Source: an uncultured Sutterella sp. (GTDB lineage: Bacteria; Pseudomonadota; Gammaproteobacteria; Burkholderiales; Burkholderiaceae_F). From it: a DNA stretch of 8,105 bases. The notes under the pieces are model-generated. The model saw only the letters and a list, made by a program, of their open reading frames with translations. It had not been told where the DNA came from and ran no database searches. Shown one piece after another: positions 1 to 7,639 of this stretch (the stretch's first letter is position 1; every line of letters begins with the position of its first letter). Location: NCBI GenBank assembly GCA_900552545.1, contig USAL01000084.1, positions 1 to 8,105 on the forward strand, written 5' to 3'. A program made the translations under genes and the position numbers.

Positions 1-1769
<1,769 letters not shown>

Positions 1770-1826
1770 CTTTTCTATTTTTTCCTCGTTTCGGCCGCAG
1801 CGCTTCAAGAGCCCCACGGCCAAAGC

Positions 1827-1849
1827 CTTGCGCACTGCTGCGGCGCAAG
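1827..1849 (-). other. Hairpin in the clpB leader
   Basis: CTTGCGC and GCGCAAG form a perfect 7-bp inverted repeat around 9 bases. In a transcript from the candidate sigma-32 promoter it would fold in the 5' untranslated region, about 60 bases before the start codon. The 9-base gap recalls the spacing of a CIRCE element, but the arms do not match the CIRCE consensus TTAGCACTC/GAGTGCTAA. No function can be assigned. Confidence 0.3.
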
Positions 1850-1963
1850 TGCAATAGGGGCCGATTAAAAACCGACCTTGCCGCAGCCGCGCCAAGGGAG
1901 GTAATCGCCGCCAACAACCCATGCGGGAAACCCGCGCCTTGACGTCATGCGCTGATGTTTCTG

Positions 1964-1992
1964 ATATGGCGGCAGGCCGCGCTGATTTCAAG
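1964..1992 (-). promoter_or_regulatory. Candidate sigma-32 heat-shock promoter of clpB
   Basis: On the minus strand, CTTGAA (1992-1987; CTTGAAA if extended one base) is followed after 15 bases by CGCCATAT (1971-1964). The RpoH consensus is CTTGAA, 13-17 bases, then CCCCATNT, so only one defined position differs. clpB is a classic RpoH target in proteobacteria, so location and orientation agree with the gene. Transcription would begin near 1956, giving a leader of about 187 bases, which is long for this gene. Confidence 0.6.
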
Positions 1993-2136
1993 TCCTACCC
2001 GCGCGACGGGTGGCGTGCAAATGTGACTAGCTGAAACAGCCTCGGGCGTCCGGTTGCCCACAGTCGGGGGCACGACGAGCGCACGGCGGGTGCACCAAAC
2101 TTGACGAAATCAAGAAAAAAGCACCGTAAAAAGGCA

Positions 2137-2142
2137 TAGAAT
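2137..2142 (+). promoter_or_regulatory. Possible -10 box for the tct operon
   Basis: TAGAAT matches the sigma-70 -10 consensus TATAAT at five of six positions and is followed by a GC-rich stretch, as at many Burkholderiales promoters. No good -35 box lies 16-18 bases upstream. TTGACG at 2101-2106 matches a -35 but is 30 bases away. The promoter could therefore depend on an activator. The leader would be about 85 bases. Confidence 0.3.
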
Positions 2143-2220
2143 GGGCGGCAGTTTTTCCAACTAGTACAAACGGCCGAGCCAATCGCGTCCACTGCGAGGG
2201 GCCCGGTGCATCAACTTAAA

Positions 2221-2226
2221 AGGAAG
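2221..2226 (+). promoter_or_regulatory. Ribosome binding site deciding the GTG start of tctC
   Basis: AGGAAG lies five bases before GTG at 2232. The ATG at 2227 abuts this site with no spacing and opens a frame of only 20 codons ending at 2289. The GTG start, which begins a clear signal peptide, is preferred. Confidence 0.7.
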
Positions 2227-2231
2227 ATGAA

Positions 2232-3230
2232 GTGGCAAATCTCAATCGTCGAAATCTGCTCGAAGGCGTTGCTGCCGCCTCGATTCTGAGCGCACTGCCG
2301 CTGTCTGCTCTGGCACAGACGGGCACCGGCTCCAATCCCATCCGCATCATCGTTCCCTATCCGCCCGGAGGCCCTCTGGACGTGTCGGCCCGCGCCATCG
2401 CGGAAGCCGTGCACGATGACCTCGGCAACGTGATCGTGGACAACCGGCCCGGTGCCGGCGGCAATCGCGGTGTCGCCTACCTTGCCCAGCAAAAGCCCGA
2501 CGGCATGAACCTGTGCGTGGGTGCCGTTGCGACGCACGCTGTCAACCCGAACCTCTTCAAGAAGCTGCCCTACGACCCGATCAAGGACTTCGAGCCCGTG
2601 ACGCTTATCGCGCACGTGCCCAACGTTCTCGTCGTGACGCCTGAATTCCAGCAGCGCACCGGCATCAAGTCGCTCGCCGACCTCGTCGCCTACTGCAAGA
2701 AGAATCCCGACAAGCTCAACTACGCCTCGGGCGGCAACGGCTCGGGCGGCCACATGGCGGGCGAACTCCTCAAAGCCAAGGCCGGCATCAAGATGGTGCA
2801 CGTGCCCTACGCGGGCGCTTCCGCCGCGCAGCTCTCGGTGCTCGCAGGCCAGACCGATCTGATGTTCGACAACCTCGCCTCGGCCACGGCCAACATCAAG
2901 GCAGGCAAGCTCGTGCCTCTGGCGGTCACGACCACGACCCGCGCGAAGTCGATGCCTGAGGTGCCGACGATGGTTGAAGCGGGCGTGCCCGACTTCGACA
3001 TCTCGACCTGGTACGGACTCTTTGTTCCTGCGAAGACGCCTGAAAAGATCGTCACGCACCTGAACGAAGTGATCACCAAGGCCCTGCGCAGCGAAGAAAT
3101 GACGCAGCGTCTGGCGAAGCTTGGCGGCGAATCCGCCCCCTGCACGCCTGCCGAATTCAAGGCTCTGATCGAGTCCGAGCTCAAGAAGTACGCCGAAATC
3201 GTCAAGACGTCCGGCGCACGCGTCGACTAA
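2232..3230 (+). CDS. tctC: Tripartite tricarboxylate transporter substrate-binding protein (Bug/TctC family)
   Basis: This is a periplasmic binding protein that captures a small carboxylate and delivers it to the TctAB permease. It has 332 residues, the usual family length. Residues 1-28 are a signal peptide with an Arg-Arg pair (NRRNLLEG, residues 5-12), a hydrophobic core and ALA-Q cleavage after residue 28; it could use the Tat route, though the motif is imperfect. The mature protein shows the family hallmarks VPYPPGG (41-47), followed by Asp50, and VDNRPGAGG (69-77), plus the central GGNGSGGHMAGE and HVPYAG segments. It heads an operon with tctB and tctA, so it probably serves that permease directly; many Burkholderiales Bug proteins are orphans. 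Ligands in this family include citrate, aromatic acids and other carboxylates, and the sequence does not say which applies here. Confidence 0.95.
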   Translation: MANLNRRNLLEGVAAASILSALPLSALAQTGTGSNPIRIIVPYPPGGPLDVSARAIAEAVHDDLGNVIVDNRPGAGGNRGVAYLAQQKPDGMNLCVGAVATHAVNPNLFKKLPYDPIKDFEPVTLIAHVPNVLVVTPEFQQRTGIKSLADLVAYCKKNPDKLNYASGGNGSGGHMAGELLKAKAGIKMVHVPYAGASAAQLSVLAGQTDLMFDNLASATANIKAGKLVPLAVTTTTRAKSMPEVPTMVEAGVPDFDISTWYGLFVPAKTPEKIVTHLNEVITKALRSEEMTQRLAKLGGESAPCTPAEFKALIESELKKYAEIVKTSGARVD

Positions 3231-3263
3231 TCGTTCCTGAGATTCTTCAAACCCAAGGAAAAC

Positions 3264-3314
3264 AAACCGGAGTACATGCCTTTTCGAGACTCCTCGAAAG
3301 GCGGGCTCCGGTTT
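3264..3314 (+). other. Nested hairpin between tctC and tctB
   Basis: An outer perfect 9-bp stem (AAACCGGAG at 3264-3272 with CTCCGGTTT at 3306-3314) encloses an inner hairpin (GCCTTTTCGAG at 3278-3288 with CTCGAAAGGC at 3293-3302, one bulged T, four-base loop). It lies 33 bases after the tctC stop and 28 before the tctB start. No T-run follows, so it is not a standard intrinsic terminator. A plausible role is to protect the tctC message from 3' decay or reduce read-through, so that binding protein exceeds permease, as known for some binding-protein operons. Confidence 0.75.
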
Positions 3315-3342
3315 GATCAACTCTTATCCCTGTCTTTTTGTC

Positions 3343-3807
3343 ATGACTGTTCGCCATGCCAAGGATTTCTGGTCGGGCGTTTTGTTCGTCCTACTCGGAA
3401 TCTTCTTCATTGTTTTCGCCCAGCGACATGAACTGGGCACCGCCTCGCGCATGGGGCCTGCATACTTTCCGACGCTCTTGGGGGCGCTCATGGCCATCGT
3501 GGGCGCCATCGTCGCCCTGAGAGGCCTTGTCAAGGCGCCCGAAACGTCCGAGGAAGGACGCGTTGAGAAGTTTCACTGGGGCGTTCTTGTTCTGATTCTG
3601 GGCTCGGTCGTGATCTTTTCGCTTCTGTTGAGCACGTTCGGCCTCATGATTTCTCTGGCGGCGATGATCGTCGTCTCAATGTTTGCCTCGCGCACCGTGA
3701 ACTGGAAGGAGACGATCGGCATGATCGTGCTTCTCGATGCGCTCGCCTACGTGATCTTCGTGCTGGGCGTGGGCATGTACGTGCCCGTGTGGCCGACCTT
3801 TTTGTAA
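3343..3807 (+). CDS. tctB: Tripartite tricarboxylate transporter small membrane subunit (TctB family)
   Basis: This is the small, poorly conserved membrane subunit of a TTT transporter; it partners TctA in the inner membrane, and its exact role is not settled. From ATG at 3343 it has 154 residues, typical for the family. It shows four hydrophobic segments, at about residues 10-27, 44-61, 79-113 (long, probably a hairpin of two) and 121-146. The signature GTASRMGPAYFP (32-43) follows the first helix, as in other TctB proteins. An alternative TTG start at 3313 would lie inside the right arm of the upstream hairpin and add ten residues, so I prefer the ATG, although no strong Shine-Dalgarno sequence precedes it. 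tctA follows after 15 bases. Confidence 0.9.
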   Translation: MTVRHAKDFWSGVLFVLLGIFFIVFAQRHELGTASRMGPAYFPTLLGALMAIVGAIVALRGLVKAPETSEEGRVEKFHWGVLVLILGSVVIFSLLLSTFGLMISLAAMIVVSMFASRTVNWKETIGMIVLLDALAYVIFVLGVGMYVPVWPTFL

Positions 3808-3808
3808 T

Positions 3809-3812
3809 GGAG
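3809..3812 (+). promoter_or_regulatory. Ribosome binding site of tctA
   Basis: GGAG lies ten bases before the ATG at 3823 and just after the tctB stop codon. This short gap suggests that translation of tctA is coupled to tctB. Confidence 0.6.
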
Positions 3813-3822
3813 CGCTGCTGTC

Positions 3823-5331
3823 ATGGACCTTATCTCCAATCTCGCGCTCGGCTTTCAGACGGCCTTTTCGCTCACGCACATGCTCTACTGCCTTGCAGGC
3901 GTCTCGATCGGCACGCTGATCGGCGTTCTGCCCGGCATGGGCCCCGTGGCAACGGTGGCAATGCTTCTGCCCGCAACCTACGCGCTTGAACCCTCGGGCG
4001 CGCTCATCATGCTCGCGGGCATCTACTACGGCGCGCAGTACGGGGGCTCGACCACCGCCATTCTCGTCAACATCCCGGGCGAGGCCGCATCCGTCGTCAC
4101 GTGCCTTGACGGCCACCAGATGGCAAAGAAGGGCCGCGCCGGAGCGGCGCTTGGCATTGCCGCCATCGGCAGCTTCGTCGCCGGGTGCTTCGCGACGCTT
4201 TTGATCGCCGCCTTCGCGCCGCCCTTGACGCGCCTTGCGTTTGAATTCGGCCCCGCCGAATACTTCAGCCTTATGGTGCTGGGCCTGATCGGCGCCGTGG
4301 TGTTGGCAACCGGCTCGCTTCTCAAAGCCATCTGCATGATCTTCCTGGGGCTTCTGCTGGGGCTCGTGGGCACCGACGTCAATTCGGGCGCCCTGCGCTA
4401 TACGTTCGGAGTCGATGAGCTGATGGAAGGCATCGATTTCGTGGCCTTGAGCATGGGCATCTTCGGCTTTGCCGAAATCATGCGCAACCTCGAGGTGACG
4501 GTAAAGCGCTCTCTCGTTCCGGGCCACGTCGGCAAGGTTCTTCCCACCAAGGAGGACCTCAAGGTGTGCGCGGCGCCCATTGCGCGCGGCACGAGCCTGG
4601 GCTCCCTTTTGGGCGTCCTTCCCGGTGGCGGCGCGCTTCTTGCCTCCTTTGCGAGCTACACGGTTGAAAAGAAGCTCGCAGGCGAAAAGGCCGATCCGCC
4701 CTTTGGAAGCGGCAACATCCGCGGCGTTGCGGGTCCCGAGTCGGCCAACAACGCGGGCGCCCAGACCTCCTACATCCCGATGCTGACGCTCGGCATTCCT
4801 TCGAACGCCGTGATGGCTCTGATGATCGGCGCGATGATGATTCACGACATCGTCCCCGGTCCTCAAGTGATGACCTCGAACCCCTCGCTTTTCTGGGGCT
4901 TCATCGTCGCGATGTGGTTGGGCAACCTCTTTCTGATCGTCTTGAACCTCCCGATGGTCGGCATCTGGATTCAGATGCTGAAGGTCCCCTACCGGCTCCT
5001 TTATCCGGCGATTCTCGTCTTCTGCTGCATCGGCGTGTACTCGATCAACAACAACGTCTGGGACGTCTGGATGACGGTGTTCTTCGGCTTTGTGGGCTAC
5101 CTCTTCTACAAGCTCGGCTGTGAACCGGCTCCGCTCGTGCTGGGCTTCATTCTCGGCCCGATGATGGAAGAAAACCTCCGCCGTGCGCTTCTTCTTTCGC
5201 GCGGCGATCCGACCGTCTTTCTCACGAGCCCGATTTCGTGCGGGTTCCTGCTTGCTGCCTTGTTCCTCGTGGTGATCGTGGCGCTGCCGGCGTTGAGAAA
5301 AACCCGCGAGAAAGCCTTCGCTGAGGATTAG
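3823..5331 (+). CDS. tctA: Tripartite tricarboxylate transporter large permease (TctA family)
   Basis: This is the main channel-forming subunit of the TTT transporter, a polytopic inner-membrane protein that moves the carboxylate delivered by TctC, probably driven by an ion gradient. Its 502 residues match the family. The conserved N-terminal block is complete: GTLIGVLPGMGP (30-41), YYGAQYGGSTTAILVNIPGE (68-87) and DGHQMAKKGRAG (96-107). An internal echo of the first motif, GTSLGSLLGVLPGGG (256-270), marks the second half, followed by GPESANNA (304-311) and LTLGIPSN (321-328). This duplicated GVLPG plan is typical of TctA. Hydrophobic helices continue to the C-terminus, which ends in a short charged tail. 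The gene is last in the operon, and a strong terminator begins 22 bases after its stop codon. Confidence 0.97.
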   Translation: MDLISNLALGFQTAFSLTHMLYCLAGVSIGTLIGVLPGMGPVATVAMLLPATYALEPSGALIMLAGIYYGAQYGGSTTAILVNIPGEAASVVTCLDGHQMAKKGRAGAALGIAAIGSFVAGCFATLLIAAFAPPLTRLAFEFGPAEYFSLMVLGLIGAVVLATGSLLKAICMIFLGLLLGLVGTDVNSGALRYTFGVDELMEGIDFVALSMGIFGFAEIMRNLEVTVKRSLVPGHVGKVLPTKEDLKVCAAPIARGTSLGSLLGVLPGGGALLASFASYTVEKKLAGEKADPPFGSGNIRGVAGPESANNAGAQTSYIPMLTLGIPSNAVMALMIGAMMIHDIVPGPQVMTSNPSLFWGFIVAMWLGNLFLIVLNLPMVGIWIQMLKVPYRLLYPAILVFCCIGVYSINNNVWDVWMTVFFGFVGYLFYKLGCEPAPLVLGFILGPMMEENLRRALLLSRGDPTVFLTSPISCGFLLAALFLVVIVALPALRKTREKAFAED

Positions 5332-5352
5332 CGGAAAAGCTTTTCACGAATC

Positions 5353-5386
5353 AGCCGGATTTCCCCTGTGGAAATCCGGCTTTTTT
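5353..5386 (+). terminator. Intrinsic terminator of the tct operon
   Basis: GCCGGATTTCC (5354-5364) pairs perfectly with GGAAATCCGGC (5370-5380) around a five-base loop. The flanking A5353 can add a twelfth pair with T5381, and six T follow at 5381-5386. It lies directly after tctA and closes the transcription unit. Confidence 0.93.
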
Positions 5387-5527
5387 CACGTCTTTTTCAA
5401 TTGAAAATCCCGCCTCTGCAGCGAAGCCGTTAAGATTTCGTCCGCCGATTTCAGTCAAGCATGGTCTGTCGACTCCGGCGCTTTTTTCCTTTCGCCGCAC
5501 CTTCGCACCCTCGCACCCTTTTTTCCT

Positions 5528-5887
5528 ATGAAGCACCTCACCCTCACCGAGCGCCTTGCCCTGATGCACACGCCCTGGGCCGAGCATCGTGAACGGGCGC
5601 TGCGCGCCGTGAGCGCCGGCACCCCGATGCCGGATCCCTTTACGCGCTCGCCCTCGCCTGAACTCGTGCGCGCGCAGCAGTTCGCCCGCGAGCACGGCAT
5701 TGCCATCTGGGACATGTATGATATTGTCGGCGGCAAGCAGCGTGCCTGCCTGAACTGGAACGCCGCAAAAATGTACCAGCGCGATAAGATACACTTTACC
5801 CACGAAGGATATACTTTACAAGGATTATTATTACACGAAGCATTTATAAAAGCATACAATCATTATGTGGCAACTCGATTGGACTAA
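5528..5887 (+). CDS. Chimeric open frame: unidentified GC-rich head joined to the C-terminus of an SGNH/GDSL hydrolase
   Basis: The frame gives 119 residues. Residues 1 to about 43 (MKHLTLTERLALMH...) are GC-rich; I do not recognise them, and no clear ribosome binding site precedes the ATG. From about residue 50 the protein reads as the last third of an SGNH hydrolase: FAREHGIAIWDMYDIVGG (52-69), then the catalytic pair D86 and H89 in RDKIHFT, then GYTLQG and a terminal helix. The GDS nucleophile block and the oxyanion Gly and Asn blocks that should precede this are absent, so the product cannot be an active esterase. SGNH hydrolases often sit just before MBOAT genes in Bacteroides, where the pair probably O-acetylates a surface glycan; here it overlaps the MBOAT start by 23 bases. 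The composition change inside the frame suggests an assembly join, so the ATG at 5528 may not be the natural start of the hydrolase part. Confidence 0.55.
   Translation: MKHLTLTERLALMHTPWAEHRERALRAVSAGTPMPDPFTRSPSPELVRAQQFAREHGIAIWDMYDIVGGKQRACLNWNAAKMYQRDKIHFTHEGYTLQGLLLHEAFIKAYNHYVATRLD
5650..5720. other. Composition and lineage breakpoint
   Basis: By my count, G+C is 44/60 at 5581-5640 and 43/60 at 5641-5700, then 33/60 at 5701-5760, 26/60 at 5761-5820 and 18/60 at 5821-5880. Codon choice changes at the same time, from GCC/CTC/CGC to TTA, ATA and GGA. Protein similarity changes from betaproteobacterial to Bacteroides-like. The exact joining base cannot be fixed. It probably lies before the hydrolase-like segment that begins near 5680, within a GC-rich run (GCGCGCAGCAG). 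Confidence 0.65.
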
Positions 5888-7346
5888 ACTGGCAGATATA
5901 CTTACGTACGACCCCCGTCAGCCGATGATTTTCAGCAGCGGACTGTTCCTGTTCCTTTTCTTGGGATTCAGTCTGATATACGTACTGTTGCAGAAACAGA
6001 CCACGGCACGCCTGTTGTTCGTGTCTGCCTTCTCCTATTATTTCTATTACAAGAGCAGCGGCATTTATTTTTTCCTGCTGGGAATTGTCACCGTGAGCGA
6101 CTTCCTGCTGGCTGCACGAATGGACCGTACCGAAACCCTCTGGAAGCGCAAGCTGCTGGTCGTGATAAGTTTGTGTATTAATCTGGGACTGTTGTGCTAT
6201 TTCAAATACACTAACTTCTTTTACGAAATGCTCTGTCCGCTGTGGAACGGCCATTACGAAGCCTTCGACATCTTCCTGCCGGTCGGTATTTCCTTTTTCA
6301 CCTTCCAGTCACTGAGTTATACCCTCGACGTATACCGTCGCGACTTGAAACCGCTCGACAACCTGCTGGACTACGTCTTTTATGTATCCTTCTTCCCCCA
6401 GCTGGTAGCAGGACCTATTGTGCGTGCCCGCGACTTCATTCCTCAGATTCGCCAGCCCCTGTTCGTTTCGAAGGAAATGTTCGGCGAAGGAGTCTTCTTC
6501 ATCGTAAGCGGTCTGTTCAAGAAAGCTGTCATTTCCGACTATATCAGTATCAACTTTGTAGAACGCATTTTCGACAATCCCAGCTTGTATTCCGGAGTGG
6601 AGAATCTTTTTGGCGTATACGGCTACGCCTTGCAGATATACTGTGACTTCTCAGGTTACAGCGACATGGCCATCGGTATCGCCCTGCTGTTAGGCTTCCG
6701 TTTTCCCATCAACTTCAATTCCCCCTACAAGTCGGACAGCGTGACCGATTTCTGGCACCGCTGGCACATCTCCCTGTCCACTTGGCTGCGCGATTACCTC
6801 TACATTTCGCTGGGCGGTAACCGGAAAGGCAAGATACGTACCTACATCAATCTGATCCTGACCATGCTGCTGGGCGGACTCTGGCATGGCGCTTCGTGGA
6901 ATTTCATCGTATGGGGCGGACTGCACGGCGTAGCACTTGCCGTACACAAGTTCTTCCGCAGCCTGCTTCATCGTCCCAAGGCCTACCGCAGTACCGGATG
7001 GCGCCGTGTGTTTGCTGTGATTATCACCTTTCACTTCGTGTGCTTCTGCTGGATCTTCTTCCGCAACACCGAGTTTGCCGGTTCAGTTTCCATGATCCGT
7101 CAGATCTTCACCTCGTTCCATCCCGAACTGTTCTCGCAGCTCGTTGCCGGGTACTGGAAAGTATTCGCCCTGATGGCAGTCGGCTACCTGCTTCACTGGT
7201 GCCCCGATAGCTGGCAGAATGCTTGCAGCCGCGGCATGACACGCCTGCCGTTGGTCGGTCAGGCACTCATCCTGATAGCCCTCATCTTCTTGGTCATTCA
7301 GGTAAAGAGCAGCGACATCCAGCCATTTATCTATTTCCAGTTCTAA
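5865..7346 (+). CDS. MBOAT family O-acyltransferase (AlgI-like)
   Basis: This is a polytopic inner-membrane acyltransferase of the kind that passes acetyl groups across the membrane for O-acetylation of an exported or surface polysaccharide. It has 493 residues, close to AlgI and DltB relatives. The N-terminus (YDPRQPMIFSSGLFLFLFLG) and LLFVSAFSYYFYYKSSG are typical of the Bacteroides branch. PVGISFFTFQSLSYTLDVYR and FFPQLVAGPIVRARDFIPQ are standard family blocks. The signature DFWHRWHISLS places His298 and His301, and LLGGLWHGASWNF places the invariant catalytic His341. ATG at 5865 is preferred over Met21 (5925) because the preceding residues match the usual start of these proteins. There is no Shine-Dalgarno sequence, as is common in Bacteroidetes. 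The upstream hydrolase fragment is its likely partner. The acyl acceptor is unknown. Confidence 0.95.
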   Translation: MWQLDWTKLADILTYDPRQPMIFSSGLFLFLFLGFSLIYVLLQKQTTARLLFVSAFSYYFYYKSSGIYFFLLGIVTVSDFLLAARMDRTETLWKRKLLVVISLCINLGLLCYFKYTNFFYEMLCPLWNGHYEAFDIFLPVGISFFTFQSLSYTLDVYRRDLKPLDNLLDYVFYVSFFPQLVAGPIVRARDFIPQIRQPLFVSKEMFGEGVFFIVSGLFKKAVISDYISINFVERIFDNPSLYSGVENLFGVYGYALQIYCDFSGYSDMAIGIALLLGFRFPINFNSPYKSDSVTDFWHRWHISLSTWLRDYLYISLGGNRKGKIRTYINLILTMLLGGLWHGASWNFIVWGGLHGVALAVHKFFRSLLHRPKAYRSTGWRRVFAVIITFHFVCFCWIFFRNTEFAGSVSMIRQIFTSFHPELFSQLVAGYWKVFALMAVGYLLHWCPDSWQNACSRGMTRLPLVGQALILIALIFLVIQVKSSDIQPFIYFQF

Positions 7347-7376
7347 AATAAAAGAAAAAAATACCCTTTTTTGCCC

Positions 7377-7449
7377 TTCACGCCCTTCACATACGGCTCT
7401 TCAGGCATGCTCAACGCATCATCGAAACCCGCTGTGTGAAGGGCGTGAA
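7377..7449. repeat. 15-bp perfect inverted repeat enclosing 43 bases, with tandem CCCTTCACG-like units
   Basis: TTCACGCCCTTCACA (7377-7391) and TGTGAAGGGCGTGAA (7435-7449) are exact reverse complements. The left arm lies within two tandem copies of GCCCTTCAC (7373-7381 and 7382-7390). The structure starts about 30 bases after the MBOAT stop codon. It could be a dispersed intergenic repeat or a miniature mobile element of Bacteroides, or a large 3' stem. No T-run follows on either side that would make it a standard terminator. Confidence 0.65.
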
Positions 7450-7526
7450 TAGCAAATAAGCCTATTGAATGTCTGTTTATAACCCCAATTTCCTCATAAA
7501 CCTCCGGAAACGTCCTGATGTTTTTG

Positions 7527-7567
7527 GAAAATTTGTACAAAACATTTTATTTTTTGTACAAATTTTC
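7527..7567. repeat. 16-bp perfect inverted repeat with two TTTGTACAAA palindromes
   Basis: GAAAATTTGTACAAAA (7527-7542) and TTTTGTACAAATTTTC (7552-7567) are exact reverse complements around nine bases. Each arm contains the 10-bp palindrome TTTGTACAAA (7532-7541 and 7553-7562), and the two centres are 21 bp apart, two helical turns. As RNA it would fold as an AT-rich hairpin on either strand and may act as a bidirectional terminator between converging genes. As DNA it looks like a tandem operator for a dimeric protein, though its convergent position argues against promoter control. Confidence 0.65.
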
Positions 7568-7639
7568 GAGAACTATTGGTTGTATTTTGATTGTGGAAAG
7601 AGCTGTACTTTTATTTTTTTATCTTATATTTTTTCAATG

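Larger units (their letters stand above)
1770..2231. other. Divergent intergenic region between clpB and tctC
   Basis: This stretch of 462 bases holds no convincing gene. Reading towards clpB it contains the candidate sigma-32 promoter (1964-1992) and then a leader of roughly 185 bases with two small hairpins (1923-1935, GCGGG-AAA-CCCGC; and 1827-1849). Reading towards tctC it contains a T-N11-A type dyad (2101-2113), a possible -10 box (2137-2142) and the tctC ribosome binding site (2221-2226). The short open frames across it have no recognisable protein features. Confidence 0.7.
7347..7639. other. AT-rich convergent intergenic region
   Basis: These 293 bases separate the 3' ends of two converging genes. 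They contain a 15-bp inverted repeat (7377-7449) and a 16-bp inverted repeat (7527-7567), plus long A and T runs. Open frames across it (7343-7540 minus, 7469-7693 plus) have poor starts and no protein-family features, and I do not call them genes. Confidence 0.6.

Noticed and set aside
1804..1809. Second CTTGAA (minus strand) as sigma-32 -35 box close to clpB
   Set aside because: No CCCCAT-like -10 box follows at 13-17 bases; the expected position overlaps the ribosome binding region. The copy at 1987-1992 is better.
2211..3320. Minus-strand open frame of 369 codons opposite tctC
   Set aside because: It is rich in Arg, His and Gly with no domain or signal, and mirrors the well-supported tctC reading frame.
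3313..3342. Upstream TTG start for tctB
   Set aside because: It lies in the right arm of the nested hairpin, has no ribosome binding site at the proper distance, and adds residues that are not typical of TctB.
3676..4866. Minus-strand open frame of 396 codons opposite tctB/tctA
   Set aside because: Highly charged, His- and Arg-rich composition is typical of an antisense frame in GC-rich DNA; tctA is unambiguous on the other strand.
5401..5436. Possible sigma-70 promoter (TTGAAA ... TAAGAT) before the chimeric frame
   Set aside because: The spacing of 24 bases is far too long and no other -35 box fits, so the support is too weak to annotate.
7343..7540. Minus-strand open frame of 65 codons
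   Set aside because: It starts with TTG inside the AT-rich inverted repeat, runs through the other inverted repeat, and has no recognisable domain.
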